A stretch of DNA of 64,000 nt from Bdellovibrionia bacterium (GTDB taxonomy: Bacteria; Bdellovibrionota; Bdellovibrionia; Bdellovibrionales; JAGQZY01): positions 186,001 through 250,000 of the forward strand of contig JAUICP010000004.1 of assembly GCA_030427805.1 (NCBI GenBank). The letters run 5' to 3'. Below are positions 26,761-35,277 of this stretch, in pieces (the stretch's first letter is position 1; each line of letters begins with the position of its first letter). The position numbers were made by a program, and so were the translations under genes. A model generated the notes under the pieces. It saw only the letters and a list, made by a program, of their open reading frames with translations. It was not told the origin of the DNA and did no database searches.

Positions 26761-27579
26761 TTGAAAGCAAAAGAAGTTTATGTTTTGCTTTCAGACCTTT
26801 GTAATTTCAAATGTGAGCATTGCCTCAACAGTTCGGGCCCGCAAAGTCAGCGATGGCGCCTCAGCGAGCCCGAAATTCAAAAAATTTGTTCCGATATCAA
26901 TGCTGATCCACAGGTTCAGCAAATTCACTTTTCTGGTGGCGAACCGAGCCTCCACTTGGATTGGCTCAAACTCTTTAAAAAGAACCTCCGAGAGGACGTC
27001 ACCTGGGCGATGACCAGCAATGGATGGTTTGGCTCGAGGCTTCCCGACTTTTTTGAAGGCCTCCATTTTGACAAAATTTCTCTCAGTTTTGACTCTTACC
27101 ACCTCCCCTATATCAGCGCTGAAAAATTAACCGAAACGGCATTGAAACTAAAAGACATGGAAATCGATGTCGATATCCTCTTTACCTTTGAGGGGCCAAA
27201 AGACTTACTCCTCACCAAAACCTTTAAAGATGCGGGCATACCAGTACAGTTTTGCCAAATCGTTGAAAGTGGCCGACACGACAAAGAGGTCCATCAGGGC
27301 AAGAGCCTGCAGACCGGTTGCCCTTCTCTGCCCCAAGAATCACGAGCCCTAGAAAAAATTAATTACATTCCCGGTAAAGGTTATACCTACTGCTGTGGTC
27401 CTTTGGCTTTTGACTCCCACAGAGAGGACTCTTTTTTATACACGGGAGAGTTAAAAAACATGGGTGAAACTCCCTTGTACAAAGAACTCACCTCTGAAGC
27501 TTTTTTTACGAGCTACCAAAAGAGCGATCAGTCGATTTGTCACTTCTGTGTCAACTACCTGTCAAAGGCTCCTCAATGA
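26761..27579 (+). CDS. Radical SAM enzyme with SPASM/twitch-like C-terminus
   Basis: 272 residues from TTG 26761; no other start precedes the cluster motif. The radical SAM core carries CNFKCEHC (Cx3Cx2C, residues ~13-20) and the GGE motif FSGGEPSL at about 60. The C-terminal third has further cysteines (GCPS, YCCGP, and CHFC near the end) that could ligate an auxiliary iron-sulfur cluster, as in peptide-modifying SPASM or twitch enzymes, though shorter and not clearly consensus. Substrate is inferred to be the preceding 91-residue peptide. The stop overlaps the next start by four bases (ATGA). Confidence 0.85.
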   Translation: MKAKEVYVLLSDLCNFKCEHCLNSSGPQSQRWRLSEPEIQKICSDINADPQVQQIHFSGGEPSLHLDWLKLFKKNLREDVTWAMTSNGWFGSRLPDFFEGLHFDKISLSFDSYHLPYISAEKLTETALKLKDMEIDVDILFTFEGPKDLLLTKTFKDAGIPVQFCQIVESGRHDKEVHQGKSLQTGCPSLPQESRALEKINYIPGKGYTYCCGPLAFDSHREDSFLYTGELKNMGETPLYKELTSEAFFTSYQKSDQSICHFCVNYLSKAPQ

Positions 27580-29000
27580 GTTTTTATTCAAAAGCACTTC
27601 TGATACTGATTTCTATATTATTTTTAAGTTCCTGCGATCTCAACAAACGTTCTCACGAAACCTATCGCGTCGGTCTCCGCCTGATCCCCAAGGCCCTCTC
27701 TCCCTGGGATAACCAGGTTAACACCAACCTTCTTATCATGCTTCAGCTTTACATCCCACTTTTTGAAGTGGTTGGGTCGGAGCAAATTCGTTCTCGCCTC
27801 TTAGATAAAAAACGCACTCGGGTTCTCGACGAAACCCATTCAAAATTCATGATGTGCCTTAACAAGGACCTAAAATTTTTCGACGGCAGCCCCGTTACAA
27901 TTGACGACTTCAAAAATTCGCTTCTGAAAGCCCATGGGAAGATTCAAGCTCTTCCGCAAATTGAAAAAATAGAAAACGAGAAAAACTGTTTAAAAGTCAG
28001 CCTCAAAGAGGTCGACACCGATTACTTCCGCAAACTAACGAGTGTTGCGACAAGCATATTTAAATCGAACACCCTTGAAAAAGACATTCCAATTGGGGTT
28101 GGCCCTTATTCTATTAAACTCAGCACTAATGACCAAATGATTTTAGATCGTAACAATATCTTTCCGAGCCAATTGCGACGACTTGAATTTGTTAAGTATG
28201 ACTCAAGTCTCGATGAAGAGGAGTTATCTCGCATTCATGATCTCAACCATGTTTACCAACTCCCGATCCCACCCGATCGAAAATTAACTTACCGAAGAAT
28301 CGAACGGCCTTCTTTAAAGTCCTACATACTGTTTTACGGCAACGCCTCATTAAAAGATCGACTCCTCTTTGCCGCTTGTCTGTCGAAACATCCTATTTCA
28401 GAGGTCTTTGGTTTAAAGCTCCAACCGGTCAAAGGTTTCTTGCCGCCACCTCTACTTGGAAGCTTTATTGATGAAGGCCCCAAATATGGTTCATGCCCCA
28501 AGATGAAAACGAAAAAAGAATTTCGCCTGGTTCACTTTAACAAAGAAGTGATTCGGTCTCTTGAATTCTTTTTTCAAAAAAACCAAGACAAACTTCCGTT
28601 TAAAATCAAAGTCGACTTTTTGCCCTTTGAAAGGGTGCCCGAACTCGTATTTTCCCACGAAAATGTGATCACTCTTATCGGCTTTGACTCCTCGGGCTCT
28701 TACAACGCCCTTCTCGACGGATCTTCCTCATTTTTTAGGAGCTTTGTCGGCAATCAACGACTGACGAAAAACGAAAACAAAACTCTCGATGAATATCTCA
28801 GTCAGGCACTGGATGCAAAAAAGCTGAAGAGCAAAGAGTTTTTCTACAAAAAAGCCCACGAAGTTCTATTGAGTCGACATTACTTCTTACCGCTGGGCCA
28901 GGACATACTTATTCAATTTTATCCATCTTTTATAAAAAAGGTGAGCTGGGCTGATCCTTACAGCCCATTTCCTTTGTATAGCTTTTTTGAAATTCAATAA
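27576..29000 (+). CDS. Family-5 extracellular solute-binding lipoprotein (peptide-binding type)
   Basis: 474 residues. ATG 27576 overlaps the radical SAM stop (ATGA), showing translational coupling. A lipobox LSSC puts the lipidated Cys at about residue 20. The mature part follows the SBP_bac_5 pattern: a start like YRVGLRLIPKALSPWD, a charged-residue cluster around FFDGSPVTIDDFKNS, then GVGPYSIKL at about 185, and a C-terminal HEVLLSRHYFLPLG. Family members bind oligopeptides or nickel for ABC importers, but no permease or ATPase is adjacent. The stop codon abuts an insertion sequence, so downstream genes may have been separated. Confidence 0.8.
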   Translation: MSFYSKALLILISILFLSSCDLNKRSHETYRVGLRLIPKALSPWDNQVNTNLLIMLQLYIPLFEVVGSEQIRSRLLDKKRTRVLDETHSKFMMCLNKDLKFFDGSPVTIDDFKNSLLKAHGKIQALPQIEKIENEKNCLKVSLKEVDTDYFRKLTSVATSIFKSNTLEKDIPIGVGPYSIKLSTNDQMILDRNNIFPSQLRRLEFVKYDSSLDEEELSRIHDLNHVYQLPIPPDRKLTYRRIERPSLKSYILFYGNASLKDRLLFAACLSKHPISEVFGLKLQPVKGFLPPPLLGSFIDEGPKYGSCPKMKTKKEFRLVHFNKEVIRSLEFFFQKNQDKLPFKIKVDFLPFERVPELVFSHENVITLIGFDSSGSYNALLDGSSSFFRSFVGNQRLTKNENKTLDEYLSQALDAKKLKSKEFFYKKAHEVLLSRHYFLPLGQDILIQFYPSFIKKVSWADPYSPFPLYSFFEIQ

Positions 29001-29052
29001 AAACTGACCCCGTTTAGTGTGTGTATCTCTATCAATATGCTTGGTACCCTAA

Positions 29053-29955
29053 ATGCAGTATCTCTTATCAATGAAGAGATACTGCACGAAATGTCCACAA
29101 CAACACAGCGAAATTCGAAAACACGGATTTTTCAAACGAAAATCCGACTATAAATTCATCCAACGATTTAAATGTATTCGTTGTAATACCACTTTTTCCA
29201 AAGCTTCAACACAAAAGTGTATCCATCAAAACAAAAGGCACCTAAATTCAATCATCCTCAAACTCATCGCCAGCAAGAACTCCCAGAGACGAATCGCACT
29301 TCTTCTAGGCATTAGTAAAAATACAGTCGCTAGGAAAATTCAATTTCTAGCCCGGATCGCCCGAGAAAAAAATCGACAACAGTTAATCCAAAGTTCGTCA
29401 GTTCAAGAGATTATTTTCGATGACATGGAAACCTTCGAGCACAGTAAAATGAAACCCTTAAGTATTACGGTTGTCGTCGAAAAGTACACTCAAAGAATCT
29501 TGGGAGCCAGAGCCTCCATCATGCCCGCCAAGGGCCTCCTTGCAAAAAGGTCTCGAAAAAAATACGGAAGAAGAAAGGACCAAAGGCACAAAACGAGAGA
29601 GCAACTTTTTCAGGACCTTAAAAACACAATTGGGTCTCCTGCTACGATCGAATCCGACCAAAATCCCCATTACATTAAAAGTGTTACTCGACATTTCCCT
29701 GAGGCTAACTACATCCAGTATCGAGGGAGAAGAGGATGTGTCGTTGGTCAAGGCGAACTCAAAGAAGGAGGCTTCGATCCTCTTTTTTACCTCAATCACA
29801 CCTGTGCCATGATTCGAGATAATTTGGGTTGTTTGGTAAGAAGAACCTGGTGCACATCTAAAACAATTCACTATCTTCAGGATCGTCTTGATATCTACAC
29901 TTATTTTCACAACAACTTCCTATTGAAAAGCCGAAAGAAAGCAGCCCTCTCTTAG
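29053..29955 (+). CDS. IS transposase (zinc ribbon, helix-turn-helix, DDE)
   Basis: 300 residues from ATG 29053, or 294 from ATG 29071. N-terminal zinc ribbon (CTKC at about 12-15 and CIRC at about 44-47), a helix-turn-helix (SQRRIALLLGISKNTVARKI, about 78-97), then a DDE-type catalytic core: Asp in IIFDDME, Asp in IESDQNPHY, and probably Glu in GQGELKEGG before LNHTCAMIRDNLGCLVRRTW. The organisation resembles IS1/IS1595-type transposases; family not certain. ATG 29071 sits in the loop of a 13-bp perfect hairpin. Looks intact. Confidence 0.85.
   Translation: MQYLLSMKRYCTKCPQQHSEIRKHGFFKRKSDYKFIQRFKCIRCNTTFSKASTQKCIHQNKRHLNSIILKLIASKNSQRRIALLLGISKNTVARKIQFLARIAREKNRQQLIQSSSVQEIIFDDMETFEHSKMKPLSITVVVEKYTQRILGARASIMPAKGLLAKRSRKKYGRRKDQRHKTREQLFQDLKNTIGSPATIESDQNPHYIKSVTRHFPEANYIQYRGRRGCVVGQGELKEGGFDPLFYLNHTCAMIRDNLGCLVRRTWCTSKTIHYLQDRLDIYTYFHNNFLLKSRKKAALS
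29054..29086 (+). promoter_or_regulatory. Hairpin enclosing a transposase start codon
   Basis: A perfect 13-bp stem (29054-29066 with 29074-29086) around a 7-base loop that contains ATG 29071-29073. If translation begins at 29071, this structure would present or sequester the start codon; if at 29053, it sits just inside the gene. Confidence 0.7.
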
Positions 29956-29984
29956 CTCATTTTATAAAATGAATCTAAATTCTT

Positions 29985-30156
29985 TGTTTGTGGAACGAGG
30001 AGAATCATTCTTTGTGGAAAGTGTTATGGGGGTTCATTTTTAGGGCTCTTGCCAGCCGGATGCGACCCGGGCAAGAAGGGCAGGAGCCCGGCCCTAAAAA
30101 TGGACTCCCAGGATACTTGGAACAATTAGAACCTGATTCTCATCATCCCACAAACA
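29985..30156. repeat. 172-bp imperfect palindrome inside the IS
   Basis: Matching arms from the outside: TGTTTGTGG 29985-29993 with 30148-30156; GAGAATCA 30000-30007 with 30134-30141; the 12-bp CATTTTTAGGGC 30035-30046 with 30091-30102; inner CTTGCC 30048-30053 with 30070-30075. The outermost right arm overlaps the right terminal repeat. Non-coding; it may be a structured transcript or an end-protecting structure. Confidence 0.75.
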
Positions 30157-30173
30157 CAGGAATATGGGTCAGT

Positions 30174-31097
30174 TTAGGGGTAATTCGTTACGTTTCGGCC
30201 GTTGATCGGCTGAAGAGGGCGATTGTTTGAACTGTACTTTTTACGAAATGCGGTCAGCTGATCCATAGACATTTCTAGAGGAGTGTTCAATACCACCCAA
30301 CGGACCCCTTCGGTACAAGGAGGAGACGTCAATGACCCCTGATACTCGTAATAACTGAGCCTGGCCGGTAGAAAATCGGCAGGGTTAAGAAGAGCATCTG
30401 GCACGGGAACTTGAACCCCTTTTTGCTTTGGCCAGCGATTCCAAATTTCAGTTGCTGAAGTTAAGGGTGAGCCTTCTTTAATAAAAATAGCAACGACGGC
30501 AACATCTCCTTCGGGAGTACTGTGCTTAAGGTGAACCTCCATGGGAAAACCACGCTTAGACAACTTATGTTCACTCGGTGAGTGAAAGTGAACTTCATTA
30601 AGTTCATACTCTTTGTTATCTATTAGAAACTTATTGTTTTTAGAAAAGTTCACCTGAAGGGTTCGCCCATTATCGACGAGAGACCAAAGGGATGCTGAGT
30701 AATTAAAGCTGATCGGCTTTTCGGCGGATGGCTTTCTCCACACGAGGTTGATCGGACTTTGCCTATTGCCCTTTGAACAATTCTGCCACGTCGGCTTCAT
30801 CGCTCCCCATTGCTTTGGCCCAGCATCACCGGTGTAAGTCCAGTTCATATTTTCGGCATCCATTTTCGTCATCATGGCAGAAACTTGAACTTCTTGGTCC
30901 AATTGTTTTTGCCCAAAGGCTTGTCCTTGATCGGGATTGGCACTTGTTTTTTGATCAGAGGTTGCAGCCGCATTCTCAGCAGGAGCCTTAGCATCTTCTG
31001 CCGATTCTTTTTTACTGTGACTTCCGAAAAGCGAGCAATTCACGAGGAATAAACTTAAGGCAAATACTAACAGAAAATTGTTTACTTTATATGTCAT
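30174..31097 (-). CDS. Alpha-class carbonic anhydrase lipoprotein
   Basis: 307 residues from ATG 31097 (AGGGG upstream); an earlier in-frame ATG at 31151 lacks a site. Lipobox LVNC near residue 20, then an Ala/Lys-rich linker to about residue 85. The alpha-CA domain contains zinc ligands in VHFHSPSEH and MEVHLKH, the NRQSPINL block and GSLTSPPCTEGVRW. It interconverts carbon dioxide and bicarbonate at the envelope. The protein ends at NVTNYP just after the conserved PLQPINGR; the stop codon TAA is completed by the IS end, so a few C-terminal residues may have been altered by the insertion. Confidence 0.93.
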   Translation of the reverse strand: MTYKVNNFLLVFALSLFLVNCSLFGSHSKKESAEDAKAPAENAAATSDQKTSANPDQGQAFGQKQLDQEVQVSAMMTKMDAENMNWTYTGDAGPKQWGAMKPTWQNCSKGNRQSPINLVWRKPSAEKPISFNYSASLWSLVDNGRTLQVNFSKNNKFLIDNKEYELNEVHFHSPSEHKLSKRGFPMEVHLKHSTPEGDVAVVAIFIKEGSPLTSATEIWNRWPKQKGVQVPVPDALLNPADFLPARLSYYEYQGSLTSPPCTEGVRWVVLNTPLEMSMDQLTAFRKKYSSNNRPLQPINGRNVTNYP

Positions 31098-31259
31098 GTT
31101 GAGAACCCCTGTTGTTTTCTTTATTCTCATCAATTGCATGACAAACTGCAATCACAGCCCGACCTAAGTAAGAGACTCAATCAAACTAATTGTTCACATT
31201 AACGCAGAGTTAATTTATTATTTCTATATAGTTAAATTAACTCCTTTTCGAGGTTCTGG

Positions 31260-31778
31260 ATGATTCGAATTGCTCTACTTATTCTTTTTCCACTTCTTCT
31301 TGCACTCAACGCGACTGCTTCGGAAAAAGCCCTCCTCCTTGCTGCGCTCAAAGGAGATTCCGGCCAAGTTGAGAGCTTATTAGGCCAGGGAATTGACGGA
31401 AATTTTGCCAACTCGAAAGGCTTAACCGCCCTGATGCTCGCCTCTCTCAAGGGTCATGGCGCGGTGGTAGACGCCCTCATTAAATCGGGCGTCGAAATAG
31501 ATCAGCAGGATGCTTCGGGCCTGACAGCCCTTATGGCGGCTTGCAAACAGGGTCACGTCGATGTCGCCAACAAACTCCTTACAGCGGGAGCAAATATCAA
31601 TGCGACCAACTCGAAAGGGGCCACCTGCCTTTTTCTAGCTGCCAGTGCAGGTAAAAAAGCAATTGTCGAACTAGCCCTTTCAAAAGGTGCTGATAAATCT
31701 ATAAAAAATTCGGCAGGAGTGACAGCGAAGGAAGCTGCAACCATGTCAAACCACTCTGGGGTCGCAGACCTCTTATAA
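31260..31778 (+). CDS. Exported ankyrin-repeat protein
   Basis: 172 residues; GAGG six bases before ATG 31260. Signal peptide about 1-21 (ending NATASE). Four ankyrin repeats follow: KALLLAALKGDSGQVESLL, GLTALMLASLKGHGAVVDAL, GLTALMAACKQGHVDVANKLL and GATCLFLAASAGKKAIVELA, with a C-terminal cap. Periplasmic ankyrin proteins bind other proteins, for example protecting catalase in Pseudomonas AnkB; the partner here is unknown. Confidence 0.88.
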   Translation: MIRIALLILFPLLLALNATASEKALLLAALKGDSGQVESLLGQGIDGNFANSKGLTALMLASLKGHGAVVDALIKSGVEIDQQDASGLTALMAACKQGHVDVANKLLTAGANINATNSKGATCLFLAASAGKKAIVELALSKGADKSIKNSAGVTAKEAATMSNHSGVADLL

Positions 31779-31816
31779 GCCTTTTAGGAATCAATATTGC
31801 TCTATAGTTTCAGCGA

Positions 31817-32239
31817 GTGATGTGTTTGCTGAAAAACTGGCTAAATGGGCCTATAGAGAGAGAAATTGCTAAGTCCTCTGTTGTGAAATTGGACAGTCGC
31901 CGCCAAATCGGCGCGAAGCTCATTACTATATTCACAATACTTCTTATCTTACTCACTGGCCTCAGCGCCACAGCCTATGAGCGCCATGGCCCTACAAATT
32001 TTAGAGTATCCTTTAAAAACGAGTCTCGAGTAAAAATGAATTGGAAATCCCCCTTAGCAAAGCGCTACGTTAAGAAGTTTCTTATCTTTAGAAACGACGT
32101 CTATTTAGGCTCTACTCGAAAAACATCCTATGTCGACTACGTCAAAACAAAAGGGCATTACCGATACAAAGTAGTCACTGAAAAATGGGATGGAAATCTC
32201 ACCCGATCGACAAAAACCTTAAAAGTTCGCTTTGAGTAA
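31817..32239 (+). CDS. Exported FN3-like domain protein
   Basis: 140 residues in the open frame; GTG 31817 or ATG 31820 are possible starts. A hydrophobic signal or anchor at about 33-52 ends near TAYERHG; the long basic N-terminal extension is unusual for a signal peptide, so a later start is possible. The mature ~85 residues resemble one fibronectin type III domain: PTNFRVSF, VKMNWKSP, YRYKVVTEK. Unknown role. It converges with the PilZ-like gene with an 18-bp gap. Confidence 0.6.
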   Translation: MMCLLKNWLNGPIEREIAKSSVVKLDSRRQIGAKLITIFTILLILLTGLSATAYERHGPTNFRVSFKNESRVKMNWKSPLAKRYVKKFLIFRNDVYLGSTRKTSYVDYVKTKGHYRYKVVTEKWDGNLTRSTKTLKVRFE

Positions 32240-32257
32240 TTACCGATTATTTGGATT

Positions 32258-34252
32258 TTAATTTTTTTTCTGTTCTTCTTCTTTTGTAAGCTGATACTGC
32301 TCGAGAAGCCATTGACGAATAAAACGATTAATTCCATCATCCATCCCGAAGAAAGTAAAGTGGCTCAGGTATTTATTACTGGTAGGAGACTCTTTTTCAT
32401 TTCCAGCACATTTGGCTAAAAGCTCTGGTCTTTCATTTTGCTTGGGCGACCAAAGAAGAAACTTCCTAAACTCTCCCTCGCGAATAGCTTCTGTATACTT
32501 GATAGACAAGCTGACTTCTGAAACCGCTTCGACATGAATTGGTGTCCCCTCTTGAATGGGATGTGCTTGTGCATCGAAATCGACTCGAACAGGACTGTCT
32601 TTGGCAAAAAGGCTCGGCAAAAAGAGTTTGAGCTTGCGCAAGAAGTAACGAATATCGAGTGGCTCCATGATGTAGTCAGAAAAGAACAGTAGCTCGTCGA
32701 CTTGCTCATGCATAACAACCGGGCTACTCCCCACCACAAAATATGGAATCTTTACTGGTGCATTTGGGTCGCGTGAAAAGGGTTTAAGCCTCTCATTGAG
32801 GTTCACCCAATACTCTTGGTCGCGCCCCATAACAATTCGTTCACTCACAAAAATGGCATTGATGACTTTTGGAAGAGTCGACTTGCCCTTCATGTAGTCG
32901 ACAACTTCTTCATGAAAAGCCCGACGAAGTTTAATACAGAGCCGTGGCTTCCCCTCGTGAACCTCCATATTACTCTCTACGAGAGTTATGATTTCTCTCT
33001 GAGTGGTATTGCGAATGCTTATTGTGTAACGGCTTTCAACGTGTTGACTCCAGTACTTTTGCACCTTCGCTCGTTGAGAGCCATCGACCGCAGTCATACA
33101 TATCGTTTTAAATCTCTGCAATTCGTCGTAATTAAAACCAAAAAGAGTTTCACGACCACTAATTTTAGGCTCAATTTCCAGAAGCATCTCGCCTCTTGAG
33201 TCGTAAATAAGTGTGACCAAATCAGTGGCTTTGTCGCCACTGTAGTTAGCCCTTTTAATTTCGTCAGCCGCAGAATAAGGATCGAGATCCAAATAAAAAT
33301 CGACCAAGTTTTCATAGGTGGCGATTGCCGTATTGAGGTAATCTGCGGCAATGGTTTCTTTAAGCCGTTTTGTAGTTTCAGGATTTTCACTAACGACAAC
33401 AATTCCTACCGTAGCCCCTAAATCGTGATCCGTAAGATCAACGACACCCTTTTTCTCAGATTTTTGAATATTTTCGCGCATCGCCTTAATGCTATTATTA
33501 TTTATTCCAAAGTAGGTATAGGAAGCTACAAACTTAGATTTGTCACTCGGATGGGCTCGACAGTCGATACAACGGGCGAAAATACCATTTTTAATATCGG
33601 TTCCAAATATTTCACCATAAAACTTTGAAATTGACCCCACGGCTACCTTGGCTTTAACGAATATTTGAAAACCCAATTCAGAAATTTGAATGAGATCGTG
33701 ATCCTCGATCATTTCAACCGGAGTCACAGGTTTTTCTTTATAAAGCTCTTCTTTTTGTAGGGCCTCTAAGCCCTGTATGGCCCATTTAAATCGCTCCTTA
33801 CAAACGAGTCGATCAAAAGGCTTAAAAATAATGTTATCGATGAAGCCATTGAGAAATGGCTTAACGCTGACTTCTTCTGCTTCTCTAGCCACAAAAACAA
33901 CACCCATTCGGTCACGCGCTCCGAGAAGTTTTTTACTTTTAAAATAATCACTCATTTTTTTAATGAGCGACATATGTTTCGGACCTAAGATTCGGTGGTC
34001 AGAAATGATCAGCGGAATTTCTGTTGGGAACTTTTCGATTCGTTCCTCGTTTTTGATAATGGAGTCTGCAATATCCTCATCATCATCAACTTGAAGACCT
34101 TTACCTTTGATAAAAGTTGTCTCAAACCACTCTGTAATTTCTTTGATATTATTGAGTTGAATGGCCCTAATATCCTCATCATAAGAAGAAAGAATAGCCT
34201 TGAGTTCACCAAATGTTGAAGCGTCACTCTCGATGACGATGACCCATTTCAT
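32258..34252 (-). CDS. Receiver-like protein with two PilZ-like regions
   Basis: 664 residues, no membrane segments. The first ~170 residues form a receiver-like domain (MKWVIVIESDAST, IISDHRILGP, FIDNIIFKPFD) in which the phospho-acceptor is uncertain. Two later blocks look alike: one around 195-275 ending SYTYFGINNNSIKAMREN, one around 575-655 ending SHFTFFGMDDGINRFIRQ. Both resemble the C-terminal strand and helix of PilZ c-di-GMP-binding domains, but the RxxxR motif is not evident. A second receiver-like region occupies the middle. Probably a cytoplasmic signalling scaffold. Confidence 0.55.
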   Translation of the reverse strand: MKWVIVIESDASTFGELKAILSSYDEDIRAIQLNNIKEITEWFETTFIKGKGLQVDDDEDIADSIIKNEERIEKFPTEIPLIISDHRILGPKHMSLIKKMSDYFKSKKLLGARDRMGVVFVAREAEEVSVKPFLNGFIDNIIFKPFDRLVCKERFKWAIQGLEALQKEELYKEKPVTPVEMIEDHDLIQISELGFQIFVKAKVAVGSISKFYGEIFGTDIKNGIFARCIDCRAHPSDKSKFVASYTYFGINNNSIKAMRENIQKSEKKGVVDLTDHDLGATVGIVVVSENPETTKRLKETIAADYLNTAIATYENLVDFYLDLDPYSAADEIKRANYSGDKATDLVTLIYDSRGEMLLEIEPKISGRETLFGFNYDELQRFKTICMTAVDGSQRAKVQKYWSQHVESRYTISIRNTTQREIITLVESNMEVHEGKPRLCIKLRRAFHEEVVDYMKGKSTLPKVINAIFVSERIVMGRDQEYWVNLNERLKPFSRDPNAPVKIPYFVVGSSPVVMHEQVDELLFFSDYIMEPLDIRYFLRKLKLFLPSLFAKDSPVRVDFDAQAHPIQEGTPIHVEAVSEVSLSIKYTEAIREGEFRKFLLWSPKQNERPELLAKCAGNEKESPTSNKYLSHFTFFGMDDGINRFIRQWLLEQYQLTKEEEQKKN

Positions 34253-34301
34253 AATATTATTCTGTTTACAAAACCCAATAAATACAAGGATTTAAAGTAA
34301 T

Positions 34302-34330
34302 ACCGGGCTTTGACATTAATCAAGCCCGGT
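34302..34330 (-). terminator. Hairpin downstream of the OMP gene
   Basis: ACCGGGCTT and AAGCCCGGT form a 9-bp stem with an 11-base loop. It lies 54 bases beyond the stop of the barrel gene at 34384 (minus strand). The following T-run is weak, so termination is likely but not certain. Confidence 0.5.
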
Positions 34331-34383
34331 TGGGAACTAACGTGAATACTTGGTCTCTAGCTTAAACAGCCTTCTATCGGACC

Positions 34384-35112
34384 TTAGTAGTGAAAGGTGT
34401 AACCAATGATTCCCTGAATACCCGTCATCGTCGTACCAAGGTCTCGATTATCTAACTCGATCTCGGCACCAGGTGCCGCTTGAGTGAGTGAACCACTTGG
34501 AAAAGTTCCACTGGCCTCATCTGTAGTGTTTCTTTCAATATAATGAATTCTCATATTGGCTTCGAGATTTAAACAATGGGAGCCCGCTGAATCAAAACAA
34601 AATTCCACTCCGAGTCCAACGAGATAACCAAGGTTCGAACCACTAAACTTTGCACTAATGTCGTCGGTGTTAACTTCTTTGATTTCACCGTTAATCTGGC
34701 CCCAACCAATTCCAACTTGTGTGAAAAACTTAATCGTTTTGTCTTCAAGCAAGTGATAACGAAGAATTGGGTAAATTGAGTAACCGAGAAGATTGTATTC
34801 GTACTTGCCAATAAAACCAGCATTTTGCCCGCCAGATCCATCAGTGGCCGTGTAAAAAATGGCGGGTCTTAAGAGGTAAGCAAATGAAGATTGCGAGGGT
34901 CTATAACCGAGAGTTAAAACTCCTTCGTAGGCATCACTGAGAGACGAAGTTGAGATCCCCCCCGCTCGTGCATTGGCTCGAGTGATCAGAGTATTGATAT
35001 CGCTTTGATCGGCTGTTGAATAGCCGAAGTGGGCTCCAAAAATGAATTGTTGTGCTTCAGCTTGAAATGCGAAACTTGTAAGAAAAACGACGAGTAAAAC
35101 CTTTAATTTCAT
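34384..35112 (-). CDS. Predicted outer-membrane beta-barrel protein
   Basis: 242 residues; GGGAG before ATG 35112. Signal peptide about 1-20 ending AEA. The body alternates short strands with Gly/aromatic content (FIFGAHFGYST, GVLTLGYRPS, FFTQVGIGWGQ, LGYLVGLGVEF) and ends in IIGYTFHY, with a terminal Tyr as in BAM substrates. It resembles the OmpW/outer-membrane protein beta-barrel family; two cysteines (FCFDSAGSHC) may form a disulfide. Function unknown. Confidence 0.8.
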   Translation of the reverse strand: MKLKVLLVVFLTSFAFQAEAQQFIFGAHFGYSTADQSDINTLITRANARAGGISTSSLSDAYEGVLTLGYRPSQSSFAYLLRPAIFYTATDGSGGQNAGFIGKYEYNLLGYSIYPILRYHLLEDKTIKFFTQVGIGWGQINGEIKEVNTDDISAKFSGSNLGYLVGLGVEFCFDSAGSHCLNLEANMRIHYIERNTTDEASGTFPSGSLTQAAPGAEIELDNRDLGTTMTGIQGIIGYTFHY

Positions 35113-35277
35113 TCTTTATCTCCCGGTGACCCCTCTATTTTTCTTAGAACTTGGCTTCTCGTCAAAACTAAATGTATTTACCATCCCTTTGTCGGAGGTC
35201 AGGAATAGATCTTGCTCTTACTCGGAAAAGAAATATCCGAAAAGCCCCAAGGGGAACTGAAAAGTTGTGGTGAAATA

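Larger units (their letters stand above)
29001..30175 (+). mobile_element. Insertion sequence, 1175 bp, with imperfect 26-bp terminal inverted repeats
   Basis: The left end begins AAACTGACCC (29001-29010) and the right end finishes GGGTCAGTTT (30166-30175). Extending inward, 18 of 26 positions match between the left end and the reverse complement of the right. The element holds one transposase gene and a 172-bp palindrome. No target-site duplication is evident (left flank TTCAATAA, right flank AGGGGTAA). The left end abuts the stop of the peptide-binding lipoprotein gene; the right end supplies two bases of the carbonic anhydrase stop codon. Confidence 0.75.

Noticed and set aside
29458-29910. 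150-residue minus-strand open frame in the transposase
   Set aside because: Shadow of the transposase gene; no start signal.
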